This document shows, piece by piece, positions 22,644 to 33,853 of a DNA stretch of 48,588 nt. Under the pieces are notes generated by a model that worked only from the letters and a program-made list of their open reading frames with translations, ran no database searches and had not been told where the DNA came from. Each line of letters starts with the position of its first letter. The stretch's first letter is position 1. Position numbers and translations under genes: made by a program. Origin of the DNA: Syncephalis plumigaleata. Its lineage: Eukaryota > Zoopagomycota > Zoopagomycetes > Zoopagales > Piptocephalidaceae. The stretch lies in assembly GCA_025201365.1 (NCBI GenBank), contig JAIXMF010000064.1, positions 1 to 48,588 on the forward strand, written 5' to 3'.

Positions 22644-23045
22644 TATGAATAATTATCTGCAAAGATGACTTTTATTACAGAAGTTAAAAGCGAACGATAT
22701 CTCGTGGAGGTGTACGTGTACGTGTATGTATTCACCAACGTGTAGACTGAATAGAGATAGTTGGAATAAAGAGAGTGAGAGTGAGAGCAAGGAAAGGAAA
22801 GGGAAGGAAAGGAAAGGAAAAAGGGCCGCCCTAATAAAATGTAAAAAAAGGAACAAGGCAGTGAAAATCAATTGCAAATCGCCGCACTTACTGCCAAGAA
22901 AAGAGTACGAACGAGTGGAAGATATGGTGATGATATCGATAGAAAGCTGAGTGTCATTCGATCGGATTTATACGTGAACCGTATGTGAGAGAGTGTGTGT
23001 TTATAAAAGACCATACACATGGTCACTACAAAGTTCACTATAGAT

Positions 23046-23079
<34 letters not shown>

Positions 23080-23431
23080 AATAGTGAGTACTTGACATAC
23101 ATATACGATAGGCAAATCTCGTATCGTTTAATGATTTATCCGATATTGATGAACAGCCTCGCACAAGTCTGCTGCTGCTGCTGCCGCTGACATGTTGCAT
23201 CGTACTATATCATAACCTGTACATGAGCATTGCCGATGAAACAGACCATTGCATGCAATGAAATGACATCAACCACGGTGACACACATACATCTATTTTT
23301 AAGTGTATAATCAACTTGAACTTTTGACATGCAAATCGTATAATTGCAATAGGGAAGCGCGTATTATCTCGTTGCATCAAATAGTCATTACATGATACCT
23401 TTGATATACATAATAAACATATAGTATTCTA
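22644..23431. other. Spacer between CYSTM1 and mobile element copy 2
   Basis: Contains a purine-rich GAAAGG tract (about 22785-22830) next to the CYSTM1 leader and a perfect ATC microsatellite at 23049-23079. The frames across these repeats encode poly-Asp or Ser/Phe strings and are not credible genes. Confidence 0.5.
23049..23079. repeat. ATC trinucleotide microsatellite
   Basis: About ten consecutive ATC units in noncoding sequence. Confidence 0.9.
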
Positions 23432-23979
23432 CAGGCTTTTTCCATCCAATTTGCGCAGTTAGCCTTCTGCTTTTACGAATAAATAAAGATGATGTTAACA
23501 CTTACAATTACCCTGTATTTTGGGGTGTAGATAGCGATAACTATCACGGATGAATTGTTATTTGTTGTTTGGTTCCCTCTTGATCTTGCTCATCATTGCT
23601 TGAACGTTTAGAAGGAACGGTACTTCGTTCAAATTGTTCTGGAACACGGTCTTTCTTACGAAGACTGCGGATAATCTGAATGAAATTCAGACATGCCGTC
23701 ATATCACGATTCCATACACGATAATCAATAGCTACTTGTAAGTACATGACATGGCAATATCCAATTATACTAGTACACTTGTATCATCTACCTTATAAAA
23801 TTGATGATGATAGTTATCGCTATCAATAAATGATCCATTACTAATACTGAATTGTTATTATCATGCTGTATCAATTGTCATTTCTATGGTAATAATGGTG
23901 TTAACAATTGTGTTAATCTATTTATTAATAAACTGCAAATGTTAAAGGACAAATGCGCAAATCGGTTAGAAAAACACTG
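23432..23979. mobile_element. Fanzor-tail MITE-like element, copy 2 (548 bp)
   Basis: Flanked by TA at 23430-23431 and 23980-23981. Left end CAGGCTTTTTCCATCC; right end in reverse complement begins CAGTGTTTTTCTAACC, slightly decayed compared with the other copies. Inside each end a 16-bp sequence GATAGCGATAACTATC appears (about 23531 on the plus strand; its reverse complement near 23809), giving a second inverted-repeat level. Same orientation and exact same length as copy 3. It lies 264 bp upstream of the second CYSTM start. Confidence 0.72.
23544..23783 (-). pseudogene. Fanzor/TnpB-type C-terminal fragment, copy 2
   Basis: Open frame with Y-K-C-T-S-I-I-G-Y-C-H-V, then I-D-Y-R-V-W-N-R-D-M-T-A-C-L-N-F, then V-P-E-Q-F-E-R. 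The intact W-N-R-D here is the best match to the Fanzor/TnpB terminal motif among the three copies. The second zinc knuckle expected between Y-C-H and W-N-R-D is missing, which suggests an internal deletion. A stop lies directly upstream of Y-K-C. Confidence 0.58.
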
Positions 23980-24243
23980 TATCTTCTCTACACGTGAGTA
24001 TCAGTGTGAGTGTGAGTGTGGCACAGGTAATTCCATTGTATTTGAAAGAAATACAGTCAGAGAAATTCCATAATAGAATTCGCCAAGAATGGGTTATTTC
24101 TAATGGAATGAGAAATGGCGTTCTTTTTTACGCACAGAATGTGCATGTGTGTGTGCTGTGACTCTTCACTCTTTCTTTCCACTCTTCCCCTTACTTATTT
24201 GTTAGTTTTCAAATTCAATTCCTTATTATCTCATAATATAACC

Positions 24244-24833
24244 ATGTCTATGCCAGATCCAACCACGTACGGTGGACGTACAGAAAAGAACCACGGCTAT
24301 TATACGACAGAGGGAGCACAGCCACCACCACCACCTGCTTATACTCAGAGTTCCTCGTCAGGGCATCAACCCTATGGCGTTCCTCCTCCTAGCCAACAGG
24401 GTAGTGTTGGTTATAGCGGACAACCACCCATGACATATGGTCAGCAAGCAACAACATCCAATACACAGCCTGCCGCAGGAGAGAACGCCTCTTTCTACAA
24501 CAGTAGTGGCAGTAATGATCCAGCCAAACAACATTACGGATATGCTGCACCCGCGGCTTATCCTGCTAATGGTGGACCGGCCTATGGTATGCCACCACCA
24601 CCAGGTCAAGCCTATCAGTCAGGCTATCAGGCATCACCTCAACCAGGCTATGGCTATGGTGCACCGCCTCCACCTCCACCACAGCAACAGCAACAAGGAA
24701 AAGATCATGGTCTATTGTATGGAGTGTAAGTTGATAAGCATTTACCACGTATGACAATTTATAACTAATACTTAATGATACGTATAGTGCATTGGGCGCA
24801 TGTCTATGCTGTTGTTTGAATAAGATTTGCTAG
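24244..24833 (+). CDS. CYSTM-type cysteine-rich membrane protein 2
   Basis: Two exons (24244-24725 and 24788-24833) encode 175 residues. The body is Pro/Gly/Tyr/Gln-rich with P-P-P-P-P-A-Y and Y-G-A-P-P-P-P-P-P runs. The 46-nt last exon encodes A-L-G-A-C-L-C-C-C-L-N-K-I-C, nearly the same as in CYSTM1 and the same length. The ATG at 24244 gives a polar start; the upstream in-frame extension to 24115 is Cys/Phe/Leu-rich, unlike the family, and probably leader. The gene is bracketed by same-orientation element copies 2 and 3, the latter starting 67 bp after its stop. Confidence 0.82.
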
Positions 24834-24900
24834 AATCTCGTCGTAAGCTGTCGTATTATTGCGCGTATAACATATCATTTTATATACTGTGTGCTATCCT

Positions 24901-25448
24901 ACAGGCCTTTTCCATCCAATTTGCGCAGTTAGCCTTATATCTTTACGAATAAACAATTGTTAACACTTACAATTACCCTGTATTTTGGGATGTAAGATAG
25001 CGATAACTATCACGGATGAATTGTTATTTATTGTTTGGTTCCCTCTTGGTCTTGCTCATCATTGCTTGAACGCTTAGAAGGAACGGTACTTCGTTCAAAT
25101 TGTTCTGGAATAAGGTTGTCCTTACAAACACTGTGGATAATCTGAATGAAATTCAGACATGCCGTCATATCACGATTCCATAAACGATAATCAATAGCTA
25201 CTTGTAAGTACATGACATGGCAATATTCAACTATACTAGTACACTTGTATCGTTTACCTTATAGAATTGATGATGATAGTTATCGCTATCAATAAATGAT
25301 CCATTACTAATACTGAATTGTTATTATTATCATGCTATAGCAATTGGCATTTCTATGGTGATAATGGTGTTAACAATTGTGTTAATCTATTTATTAATAA
25401 TCTGCAAATGTTAAAGGATAAATGCGCAAATTGGATGGAAAAACACTG
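24901..25448. mobile_element. Fanzor-tail MITE-like element, copy 3 (548 bp)
   Basis: TA at 24899-24900 and 25449-25450. Left end CAGGCCTTTTCCATCC, right end in reverse complement CAGTGTTTTTCCATCC, both running into CAATTTGCGCA. It has the 16-bp internal inverted repeat GATAGCGATAACTATC like copy 2 and matches copy 2 with scattered substitutions over its whole length. Confidence 0.75.
25028..25258 (-). pseudogene. Fanzor/TnpB-type C-terminal fragment, copy 3
   Basis: Same motif order as copy 2: Y-K-C-T-S-I-V-E-Y-C-H, I-D-Y-R-L-W-N-R-D-M-T-A-C-L-N-F and I-P-E-Q-F-E-R. It stops five codons earlier than copy 2 because a Leu/Gln-type codon has become TAA. The N-terminal nuclease domains are absent. 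Confidence 0.58.
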
Positions 25449-25661
25449 TATAATTAAAGAAGTCCTTACCCGTCTATTACCACCACCACCTGTCATTATT
25501 TATCATTTACGTGACAACAATAGTAACAATAGCAATAAACAACACATAATAGATTCGCTTTATTGATATGTTGCCATTGGGCCATGTTCTAACTAGCTAA
25601 CTAATGAGATATCCGTTCATTCTTGATTAGAATAGTATAGCTTCTTAGTTGTTTGTTTAGC

Positions 25662-25937
25662 TTAGGATAAATCAACTTTGTCACGTAGATCGGCTTTCGC
25701 TTCGGCAATCTCCCCCATAAGTTCCTCATAGGCACCGAAACACTCAGGGAATGTCATTAGACTCCAACCGACTGATCCCAACGAATAGGCACCGAACCAC
25801 ACGAGTGCCACTAACGGCAGACAAGGCACTATTTGAGCCTGAATCTTCTGGTCAATAGGAAGTTGAACGTAGAATAACGAGGTCCAAATACTCGCAAAGA
25901 GTACGAGACCGGTCAAGGCTTCAGTTGCTTTAGTCAT
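25662..25937 (-). CDS. DPM3: Dolichol-phosphate mannosyltransferase subunit 3
   Basis: An intronless 91-residue protein starting M-T-K-A-T-E-A. Two hydrophobic segments (L-T-G-L-V-L-F-A-S-I-W and I-V-P-C-L-P-L-V-A-L-V-W-F-G-A-Y-S-L-G) precede F-P-E-C-F-G-A-Y-E-E-L-M-G-E-I-A-E-A-K-A-D-L-R. Human DPM3 has the same size, M-T-K start, Y-A-L-G-T-V-G block and E-L-x2-Q-I-x-E-A-R-A-D-L ending. DPM3 anchors the catalytic DPM1 in the ER membrane for dolichol-phosphate mannose synthesis. A frame open further upstream to 26015 is low-complexity; I use the family-consistent ATG. Confidence 0.93.
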   Translation of the reverse strand: MTKATEALTGLVLFASIWTSLFYVQLPIDQKIQAQIVPCLPLVALVWFGAYSLGSVGWSLMTFPECFGAYEELMGEIAEAKADLRDKVDLS

Positions 25938-26185
25938 TGATAAATAGATGGACAAACAAATAGATGGACAAATAGATAGATAGATAGGTAGGTAGAGATT
26001 GGTAAACAATAACAACTAGGAAACTTGAGGTATGAGTGAGTAAAATAACAACAAGTTAGAAAGCGTCCTCCATTGTACTTTTTACTTGTTCACTCACTTT
26101 GGTAGAACACCAACTATTTCACTAATCATTTTTCTTTTCTCTCTCTCTCTCGCTTACTTTACTTTTATCAAATAGTTAATACAAG

Positions 26186-27670
26186 ATGCGACCACGTATT
26201 AATCGTGATGTATTTACCGCTGACAGTGATAATGATGCAGTGGACACACCAGCCACTGACGATCACGTAGATATTGACGACGACGACGACGACGACGAAC
26301 TAGACGACGAAGAACTAGACGAAGATACTCAGATATCGATGCTGTCCACTGAGACTAATACACCATTTGATATTGATGAGGGTGACGATTCAATGGCTAT
26401 CGATACTATGGATGATGACGACGATGATGACGATGATGAATTCGACGAGGATATCGATGTACAATTGACTAGTACACCGCCAGCATCAACTAGTCGTAAT
26501 AGTGCAAGGAATATCAGTTCACCGTCAAGGAATAAGACACGAGGGAGCAATGGACGATATGGACAGGCATCATCGTCATCATCGATGACATCAGCATCAC
26601 TTAAACGATCTGTAGTAGAACGTGCAGCTAACACGCGAAAAGCAGCTAATGGTTAGATGATAAATGATAGAATAGCAGATGATCCCATTTACTAATAATA
26701 ATACATGACGTATATCTAGAGAAGAAGACACGAGAATCCGGTACAGGCAATGATAGTGATTTCTCTTTGTTTACAGCTGAAGAGATTGCAGAATTAAGGC
26801 AAGCCATTCATTAGGAATAGTAATAATATCATTATTGACTATGATCATTAGTGGCAGTGAAGAAGAGTATGCGCCTCAGCGTAATGATCTTTCCTCCATG
26901 ACGAAACGACAACGTGCGAAATATCTAGAGGAAGAACAGAATGATTTGATGGAATTGCCAGTTGGTAAGCTATAGAATGAATGGATGATATCAAGACATG
27001 ATAACTGATGATATAATGTGGTAGAAACAAAGAAGAGAAAGCTGACTCAAGAGGAAGTGGCACTTCGTCGTACGGAAGTATTGAGAAAGCGTGAGCAACA
27101 ACGTAAAAAGAAAATGGAGGATATTCACGTAAGTGTTTACTAATACACATAAGAATAGCAGTGACGCTTATTATCTCAATGATTGATTAGCGTGAGACCA
27201 TCGATAAATTATTGAAAAAACCATCAGCGCGTAAGAATAAGAAACCTGATGAAGATGAGGTAAGTAGATTAATAATAATAATAATAATAATATACACGAT
27301 AAGGAATAGTCTATTAATGATTATTTGCAATGATAATGCATTAGTTGGTAGTCGATGAAGAAGCGGCAGACATACCATTAGCCACACATGTGCACTATGT
27401 AGCGAATGATAAAGGTGCAACACTATCATTACCAGTAGGTGCTGATTTCCCTGGTGCCGGTCAACATACAAGGTAATTATGAGATGCTATTTCGTATAAT
27501 ATTGTTATCGTTATTAACTCATTATGTTGTATTATATCCTGACTAGTTATCCACCATCTACACCGAATTGTACTGCACCTGGATGTGGTCAACCACGAAA
27601 GTACAAGCATCCTCAGCAGCAATGGCTTGCGTGTAGCTTGGAGCATTATCGTATGCAATTGAAGGCGTAA
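26186..27670 (+). CDS. IES2: INO80 chromatin-remodelling complex subunit B (IES2/PAPA-1)
   Basis: About seven exons. The first (26186-26651) encodes an acidic, disordered N-terminus with long Asp runs. Later exons give M-T-K-R-Q-R-A-K-Y-L-E-E-E and K-R-K-L-T-Q-E-E-V-A-L-R-R-T-E-V-L-R-K-R-E-Q-Q-R-K-K-K, the PAPA-1-like region, and the last exons give a zf-HIT-like C-terminus with Y-P-P-S-T-P-N-C-T-A-P-G-C-G-Q-P-R-K-Y and A-C-S-L-E-H-Y-R. This domain order is that of INO80B/Ies2, which stimulates the INO80 ATPase in the nucleus. Stop at 27668-27670. Introns are short, GT-AG, one with an AAT/ATA repeat. Confidence 0.88.
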
Positions 27671-27836
27671 TTATTGTTTGTATAAAATACTAGGTTTTCT
27701 TCCAATATGATTAGTAAAGATAAAGAAGGAATGTAATGAATGAAGAATCGTTCATTTATTATAGTAATAGTAATAGTAATTAGCATAATTAGTTAATGAT
27801 AAGTAATAGAAGAAAAAGAAGAAACAATTTGATCAA

Positions 27837-30484
27837 TTAAATGGACGACGTGTGATTTACGCGTTGTACGGCGTGAACAGCATCCGCCACACTATAGTGC
27901 ACGAAACGATTACGTCCATTGACCAGTGGAGACATTGACATTCTATGCATGATGCCAGATGTGTTGGCATGTGCACCATACGTGAACGCAGATTGACCTT
28001 CCATTTGACGTAGATCACCGCCGATATTAGCGTTATACCCACTAGTGCCATTATTATGGTCGAGTTTATTAAATGTGCTCGATTCCTCATAAGCATCTAG
28101 ACCGGGTACCGTCGTGCCAGCAATACCCGAGTGTTCTAGTACACCAAGTACTTGTCGTTTCACATTAACGAAATGCATCTCGAATGGATGATCAGAACCA
28201 CCGACAAAATCGATTAGTTCCGCTTTGACATCGAGTAGCATCTGTAGGCCACTTGCATCAATATGGCTCATTGCACCACAATCGATGATAAGTGCACGGA
28301 TGGCGGGTAATTCGGAACTCGACGCTTGTTGCTTATCATCCGGTGATGATTTCTTCGTTGTATCGGTATTAGTTATGATATTAGTGGATGTAGATGAACC
28401 AGTCGTATGGTAATGTGATGATACCTCCGACTTGCTATAATTATTACCAGTTGATTCCGAGGTAATAATGTCATTATTAAATGGGTTGATCTCGCGAATT
28501 TCCGTATGCGAGTTGGAATTAGGATTAATGGGAGAGTGGCGACGACCACGACGGAATAATCGTTGAAAGAATGATGTAGTTGTAGAGGATGTTGTCGTCG
28601 TTGTCGATATATGATGACGATTGCTGTTTTTACCAGCATTACACCATAAATCATCGCGTGGATCGATGGGTGGACGTCCCGAGGCACATCGCTTATTAAT
28701 GGCGTGTAGGATCGTTTGTCGAATGTAATGTGCATTAGGGAAGATGAGCGCCTCTTCCGGGCGAAATACAATAATACCACGTGGTGCAGGAGTAGTTTTT
28801 ACATCGGGTAGGGTTGGATCCACGTAGATATGAGGATTGTCAGCCCGTGGTTCAAGGAATATACAATCTGGACGAGCAATTTTGTACAGTATAATAATGA
28901 GGGTTAAAGCAACGGCAACACCGATACCAACCTAGAGATGATACATGATCAGTTAGCGGATAGTTCATATGTATTTAGCGATTACTTACTGCAATATTAA
29001 ATAGAACAGTGAATATTAAAGCGGCGAAACAGCTCACGGAATCCAGTGCTATTTACGAGGTTAGCCTTGATTGAAGCGGGATACGATCAATAGTGTATTA
29101 TTGTTACTCACGATTGATACGCCATAGTTTGATGAATGTCTTGGGACCACGCATTAAACGGAACACACTGGTAACAATGACGGCAGCCAAGCAAGCATCG
29201 GGTATGTAGTAGAATGCGGGCGGCAAGAAGATAAGAGCGCAGCACACGACTAACGAGGCGAACAGTCCGCTTAACGGGGAACGAACGCCACTTTGCGACA
29301 ATACCATGCCACGAGTCATGGCACCGGTACCGCAGAATCCGGAGAAGAATGACGTGGCAATGTTAGATGCACCGAGTGCAAGTAGCTCTTGACTATTATT
29401 AGTGTGATAGTGTCCGATACGACCTAATCATCATCATCATCACCATGATCATCATCATCATCATCGTCGTTGTCGTCGATGGGTTAATCAGTGATAAATG
29501 ATGTTACATTTGTATAAGCTTACCGAGTGCTTTGGATATAGTTACATGTTCGACTACCGTTTGCAATAAAGGCAATAATGAAGCGAGAAACAGTTTCTGT
29601 AGAATAGATGTGGTAAGTGGAGGTAATTGCGGCTGTGGTATACCGCGAGGTACATTGCGTAGAATATTAAGTGGATGCTTGCGACCAGTATCGGGGTCAT
29701 CGCCCTGACCGCCTACTGCGACTAGGAATGACACGAGCGTGTAGAATACCACAACGATAGGTACACGTGCGGTAGCCAGTGTGTTTGCAAACTTCCAGCG
29801 TTGACCGAATTTAGTCTTCGCCATTTGTAGCAGTATCAACATGATAACCGCACTGATACCGACAGCCAAGTTGGGCAGGGATACACGACCGAACTTGCGT
29901 AGCATGTCCCAGAACGTGGCGTAGGCAGCATGAGTACTATCGACCTTTGGCACACCGAATAGTTTCGGTAGTTGTGCCACCATAATATCAACGGCAGCAC
30001 CGAACGTGAAACCAACCACCACGGGCGTGGAGATGAAATCAATAATAATCCCGAGACGTAGTATGCCCATCACCGCTACCATACAACCGATAAGCAATGC
30101 CATGGCACTGGCGAGAGCGGCAAGATGCGAGTTATCCTGCTCGATACCGTGGTGTTTCGCCACCTCACGTATACCCTGACCGATGTACATGGCCAGTACC
30201 GAGGTGGGACCCACGCTAATATCCTTGCTAGTGCCGAAGATTGCGTAGATGGACACGCCCACCAAGGCGCTGTATAGACCGTATTCCGCCGGTAGACCAG
30301 CGAGTCTAGCATAGGCGATACCTTGTGGCACGAGCATGACACCGATGGTTAAACCGGCGCTAAGATCATTGACCAGCCATCGACGATTATAATGGGGTAG
30401 CCAGCCGATAATGGGGAACAATTCCCGTAGATATTCCTTGATTATGGTGCCGGTATTGGCCAACTTTGCTTTTGGGATATGCAT
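27837..30484 (-). CDS. SulP-family anion (sulfate) permease with C-terminal STAS domain
   Basis: Four exons (30484-29524, 29423-29112, 29048-28990, 28931-27837) encode 808 residues. The N-terminal part carries L-P-H-Y and N-D-L-S-A-G-L-T-I-G-V-M-L-V-P-Q-G-I-A-Y-A-x-L-A-G-L-P, the SulP signature, then G-T-S-K-D-I-S-V-G-P-T, about a dozen membrane helices and A-M-T-R-G-M-V-L-S-Q-S-G-V-R-S-P. The STAS domain starts at P-R-G-I-I-V-F-R-P-E-E-A-L and continues at I-D-C-G-A-M-S-H-I-D-A-S-G-L-Q-M-L. A roughly 100-residue Ser/Thr/Asn-rich insertion splits the STAS domain at its usual variable loop. Sulfate is the likely substrate by fungal precedent. Intron 1 contains an ATC repeat. Confidence 0.9.
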
Positions 30485-32087
30485 TTTTTAAATGAAAATA
30501 ATAAATACTGCGTGACTAAGGATTGCAACAGCAGCTAGAATGAGGTAACGAAGTAATTATCAATGGTTATTTGGTGAATAAATGAATTGGATGGCTCGAT
30601 GCTGCTTCAATCCTTGGCTGTATTCTATGACTGTTTATATACTAGCGAGATTAATGGCCATTTACACAGTGAATATAGTATAATGGTTTTAGGGTGAGTG
30701 AGGGGAACTGACGTGTTCCTGATATTTGGTCTACAATACTATTGCTGTTACTAATATTGGTATTATTATTATTATTAAGAGAAGAAGGAGTAGCGGGAGA
30801 GGTAGTAATAGGAGTAATAGGAGAAGTAGTATGAAAATGAAGAATGAAAAATAGTACAAGGTTAACGTAGCGTGAGTTTCTTTGATCTCTCGTACATTCA
30901 TATAGTGTCGTCCTACCTGATGTAAACCTGTTTCTTCAGCATTACTGATAGAGCATGGTCAAAAAACTTGATCCACTGAAATAGTCATATGTATTCACGC
31001 GTGCACCATTCAACGCGGGTTTCTCCCATTGACAACCAGTTGTATGCAGCATTTATGGTAAAATGGTGTACGCACTTGTGATATTAACGTGTACTACTAG
31101 CAGAATCATAGTGCATCGCTAGTAGCAATTACGCTCGATTTAATTAGTAAGATCATGCTAATGGGTAGTTGTACCTGTTTGCGTCACCAAACGTTGTGGC
31201 AATTAATTTAGACAGAGTAAGGTCCAGTTTCAATACTCTGTTAGACATCAAAGCACAGACCTCTCCGTTTATTTCATGTTATTATATACACGTAAACAGC
31301 GCTAATGTTTCACTGGTATCAGGAGCTACATTATTATTGATAGTATTATTATTGATCATGTTGGATGTGGATGTGGATGTGGATGTGGATGCTGCTGCTG
31401 ATGCTGATGATGATGATGGTAACACGAAAATACATATGATAGTCAGGTCTATCCACCTGTCACTTTGTTTGAAGGGTTGCCTTCTCAGTTATGCTTCAAA
31501 CCAATAATATAGAAAAGTAACAGGCTATTTTTATAAACAAGAACGCTTTACATGATATACTAATAATAGCTAATACCAATTGGCATGATGCTTATAGATG
31601 CTATTGCTTTGATGCTGGAACTGGTATGTTTTAGCATTTCATATTCTATCCTTGACATTTCACGCGCTACATTAGCCACATCTCTTTGTCATCATGTTTT
31701 ACTTGTTCCAATGAATTGTTACATTTCCGTATATCACATTTATTTGTATTGTGTTATTTCCAACTCGCTGACATCTTGGATTACTGCTCATTCCACGTGA
31801 TTAGTGATAGAAATCATCATTCATTCAATAACTATTGGAATCGTACATGTCAATAGTTTGCACTAATCGGAATGACATACTATATTGATTAGTTATTACA
31901 TAGTGCGTGCTTGTAGACATTGTTTATACTATTTTATTCGCATAGTTATGCAATCTATTATCTCGATGAACTCGTCTGCCTGAATAACAGCGGTTTAACA
32001 AGTAGCAAGCATAAGAAAAGAAGATAGAATCAATCGCATTCCAGTTCACGTTAAATGACTCTCCTTTTCCTCTCTCCCATGGATAGT
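30485..32087. other. Intergenic region, no gene seen
   Basis: AT-rich spacer between SulP (promoter side) and the 3' end of kinase-like gene A. It contains a GGATGT hexamer repeat (about 31361-31390) followed by GCTGCTGATGATG. The frame across it begins hydrophobic and ends in poly-Asp; it starts at TTG and looks spurious. Confidence 0.5.
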
Positions 32088-33041
32088 CTATAGAGTAGGA
32101 GATTGAGGAGGCATAGGAGGCAAAAGCGCAAGCGAACCCTGCTTTAGCACCATGAGATTGTCTTCAGGAAGCTTATGGATAGAGAAGAACGCATCAAAGA
32201 ACTGGTCCGCATAATACATATGGCCTCCAATCTTCTGAGCTTTGGTAGGAGTTGTTGTACCTTCCTTGTTGGGAGGATTAAGGTTAAAGCCACGGTCCAT
32301 ACGGTAAAATTCACTATTAATGAAAAGATGCAAGTCTTCGGCATTCACATCATCCACAAAGTATTCTAAATGGCAAAAAGTGCAATGAGTAAGCTAGGCG
32401 TGATTGTACATAAGCATTAATGCGACTTACTGTTATAGTTCCAGGTCAAATACCATCCCATATCGAATGCAAGCTTATGAGCTGTAGAGATACAACAAAT
32501 GTTAGCCGTGTATTTTTATTACATAGTTAGATGTCATACCTCTAATAATCTTAGATAGGATGTCAGCTCGTAAACCTTGGGTCTTTGGGATTTTCTCGTG
32601 CACGCTGACAGCCGTAATAGAAGACTTGCCTATAGATGTTTCCGTGACGAAGCAAGTGTTCTTCTGCTCATTTGGATAGCTAGCAAGAGGACATCCAATA
32701 GTGGACATTAGAGGTGCCTCGGCCAGAGTTGGCTTGTGTCTGGCGCAGGACAAGTAGAATTGAGTATTTGTAAACTCGGTGCTCATGGCTTGCTTATAGG
32801 CCTTCTGTTCCCTTTCAAGATTGAAGCACTTGACTTTGACGTTCTTTACACCAGCAGGCGTGGTATAAGTGCCATATTGTGTATCCCCTGGCTTAGACCT
32901 GGTGACAGTTAATACGAGGCCAGGTACAGCGGGAACTTGGACTTCATTGGCTGGAATGGCCTCGACAGGATCAAAGATGCCAGACGCTAGCATCAATGTG
33001 GCGATAACGGCAACGGTGGTAGTCTTGATTCCGAATGTCAT
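32088..33041 (-). CDS. Secreted kinase-like protein A (degenerate, C-lobe truncated)
   Basis: Three exons (33041-32540, 32481-32431, 32365-32088) encode 276 residues. A signal peptide ends near P-V-E-A. A kinase-like order can be read: a Gly-containing turn (Q-Y-G-T-Y-T-T), V-K-N-V-K-V-K-C-F-N-L-E-R-E-Q-K-A like a beta-3 Lys and helix C, T-C-F-V-T-E-T at the hinge, L-R-A-D-I-L-S-K-I-I-R-A-H-K-L-A-F-D-M-G like helix E, and W-Y-L-T-W-N-Y-N-K-Y-F-V-D at the catalytic loop. There the H-R-D Asp is Trp and the Asn is Tyr; a D-R-G may stand for D-F-G. The protein ends soon after a putative helix F. Function unknown; the fold is inferred from pattern only. Confidence 0.6.
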
Positions 33042-33853
33042 TTTGCTATAGTTGTCCAACCGGTTATTCTAGGTAGTATAAAAGCAATGAATGTAGAAAG
33101 TGTATTCGTTAAGTGGTAGGAGAGTAAGAGCTAGGTGGAAAAGTAAAGAACAATGGATTATATCGAGCAAATTGTGCTCATTTTTATAGCTTCTTAACGC
33201 GTACTCTACTTGTTGTCATCGATTACCCAGTTGAGAAAGCAATCATAGTCGTGTTCGAGCATGGCATGTATACAAACTAACTTGGCAATACATAGCCAAA
33301 ATGAGTCAATAGAATGACAACCGAACTACACGTGCATTACTCCAATATTCGCTTTATTTATCCATGATATATCCATTAAGTAGTGCTGGTGTTAAAAGGA
33401 CTACTAAAATGGAGTGATCATACAAAAAATAGTACATAAAACATGTCACGATATTTCAATGCTTATTATAGTGATGCCAACGTGATGTTCTCCGTACAAT
33501 GCTTTTCTTTCAGAGATGCTATCCTATTACGCATTTTGTATAATGATTATTCAATTAGTTTCAAAATATGTTGCACGTATTGCATTGTCATCATTCACTA
33601 CGTATCCTCAATACAAGAGCAGCATGCTTTAACAGCTCAGTATTTAGATGGCAATTTGCACTAATCCAACGTAATAGACGCGAATACATCTGTTAACAAG
33701 TTGCTAGTTTACTAGAAATGGAAGAAATGGAAAGAAATGAGCACATGTACGAGCACGCGTTAAATCGTTCTATTTCCGAGATGTTTGCATGCTATTCTTA
33801 ACCGAACAATAATAGTAAGCTTTACTTTAATTCGTGTTATTATTCCAATAAGA
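33042..33853. other. Intergenic region, no gene seen
   Basis: Upstream of gene A and downstream of the SCCPDH-like gene. An open frame at about 33443-33664 has no homology I recognise, unusual Cys/Tyr/Ile content and no splice partners. Confidence 0.45.

Noticed and set aside
22868-23200. Minus-strand frame with a ten-Asp run
   Set aside because: The run is the ATC microsatellite; no family signature or splice context.
23852-24073. Plus-strand Cys/Asn-rich frame in the right part of element copy 2, similar one at 25318-25566 in copy 3
   Set aside because: The shared part is explained by the element's terminal repeat and the frames diverge as soon as the element ends.
5446-25448. Reading the three repeated segments as a CRISPR-like or tandem array
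   Set aside because: Copies are hundreds of bases long, kilobases apart, and bounded by TA duplications and inverted ends, which fits transposable elements.
29425-29523. ATC/ATG repeat resembling a coding His/Asp run inside the SulP gene
   Set aside because: It lies in intron 1; the exons on each side join in frame without it.
31169-31507. Frame ending in Asp/Ala repeats upstream of gene A
   Set aside because: Starts at TTG, spans a GGATGT repeat, and has no recognisable domain.
33443-33664. 73-residue Cys/Tyr-rich frame
   Set aside because: Length is within chance for AT-rich DNA, no signal peptide and no homology I can name.
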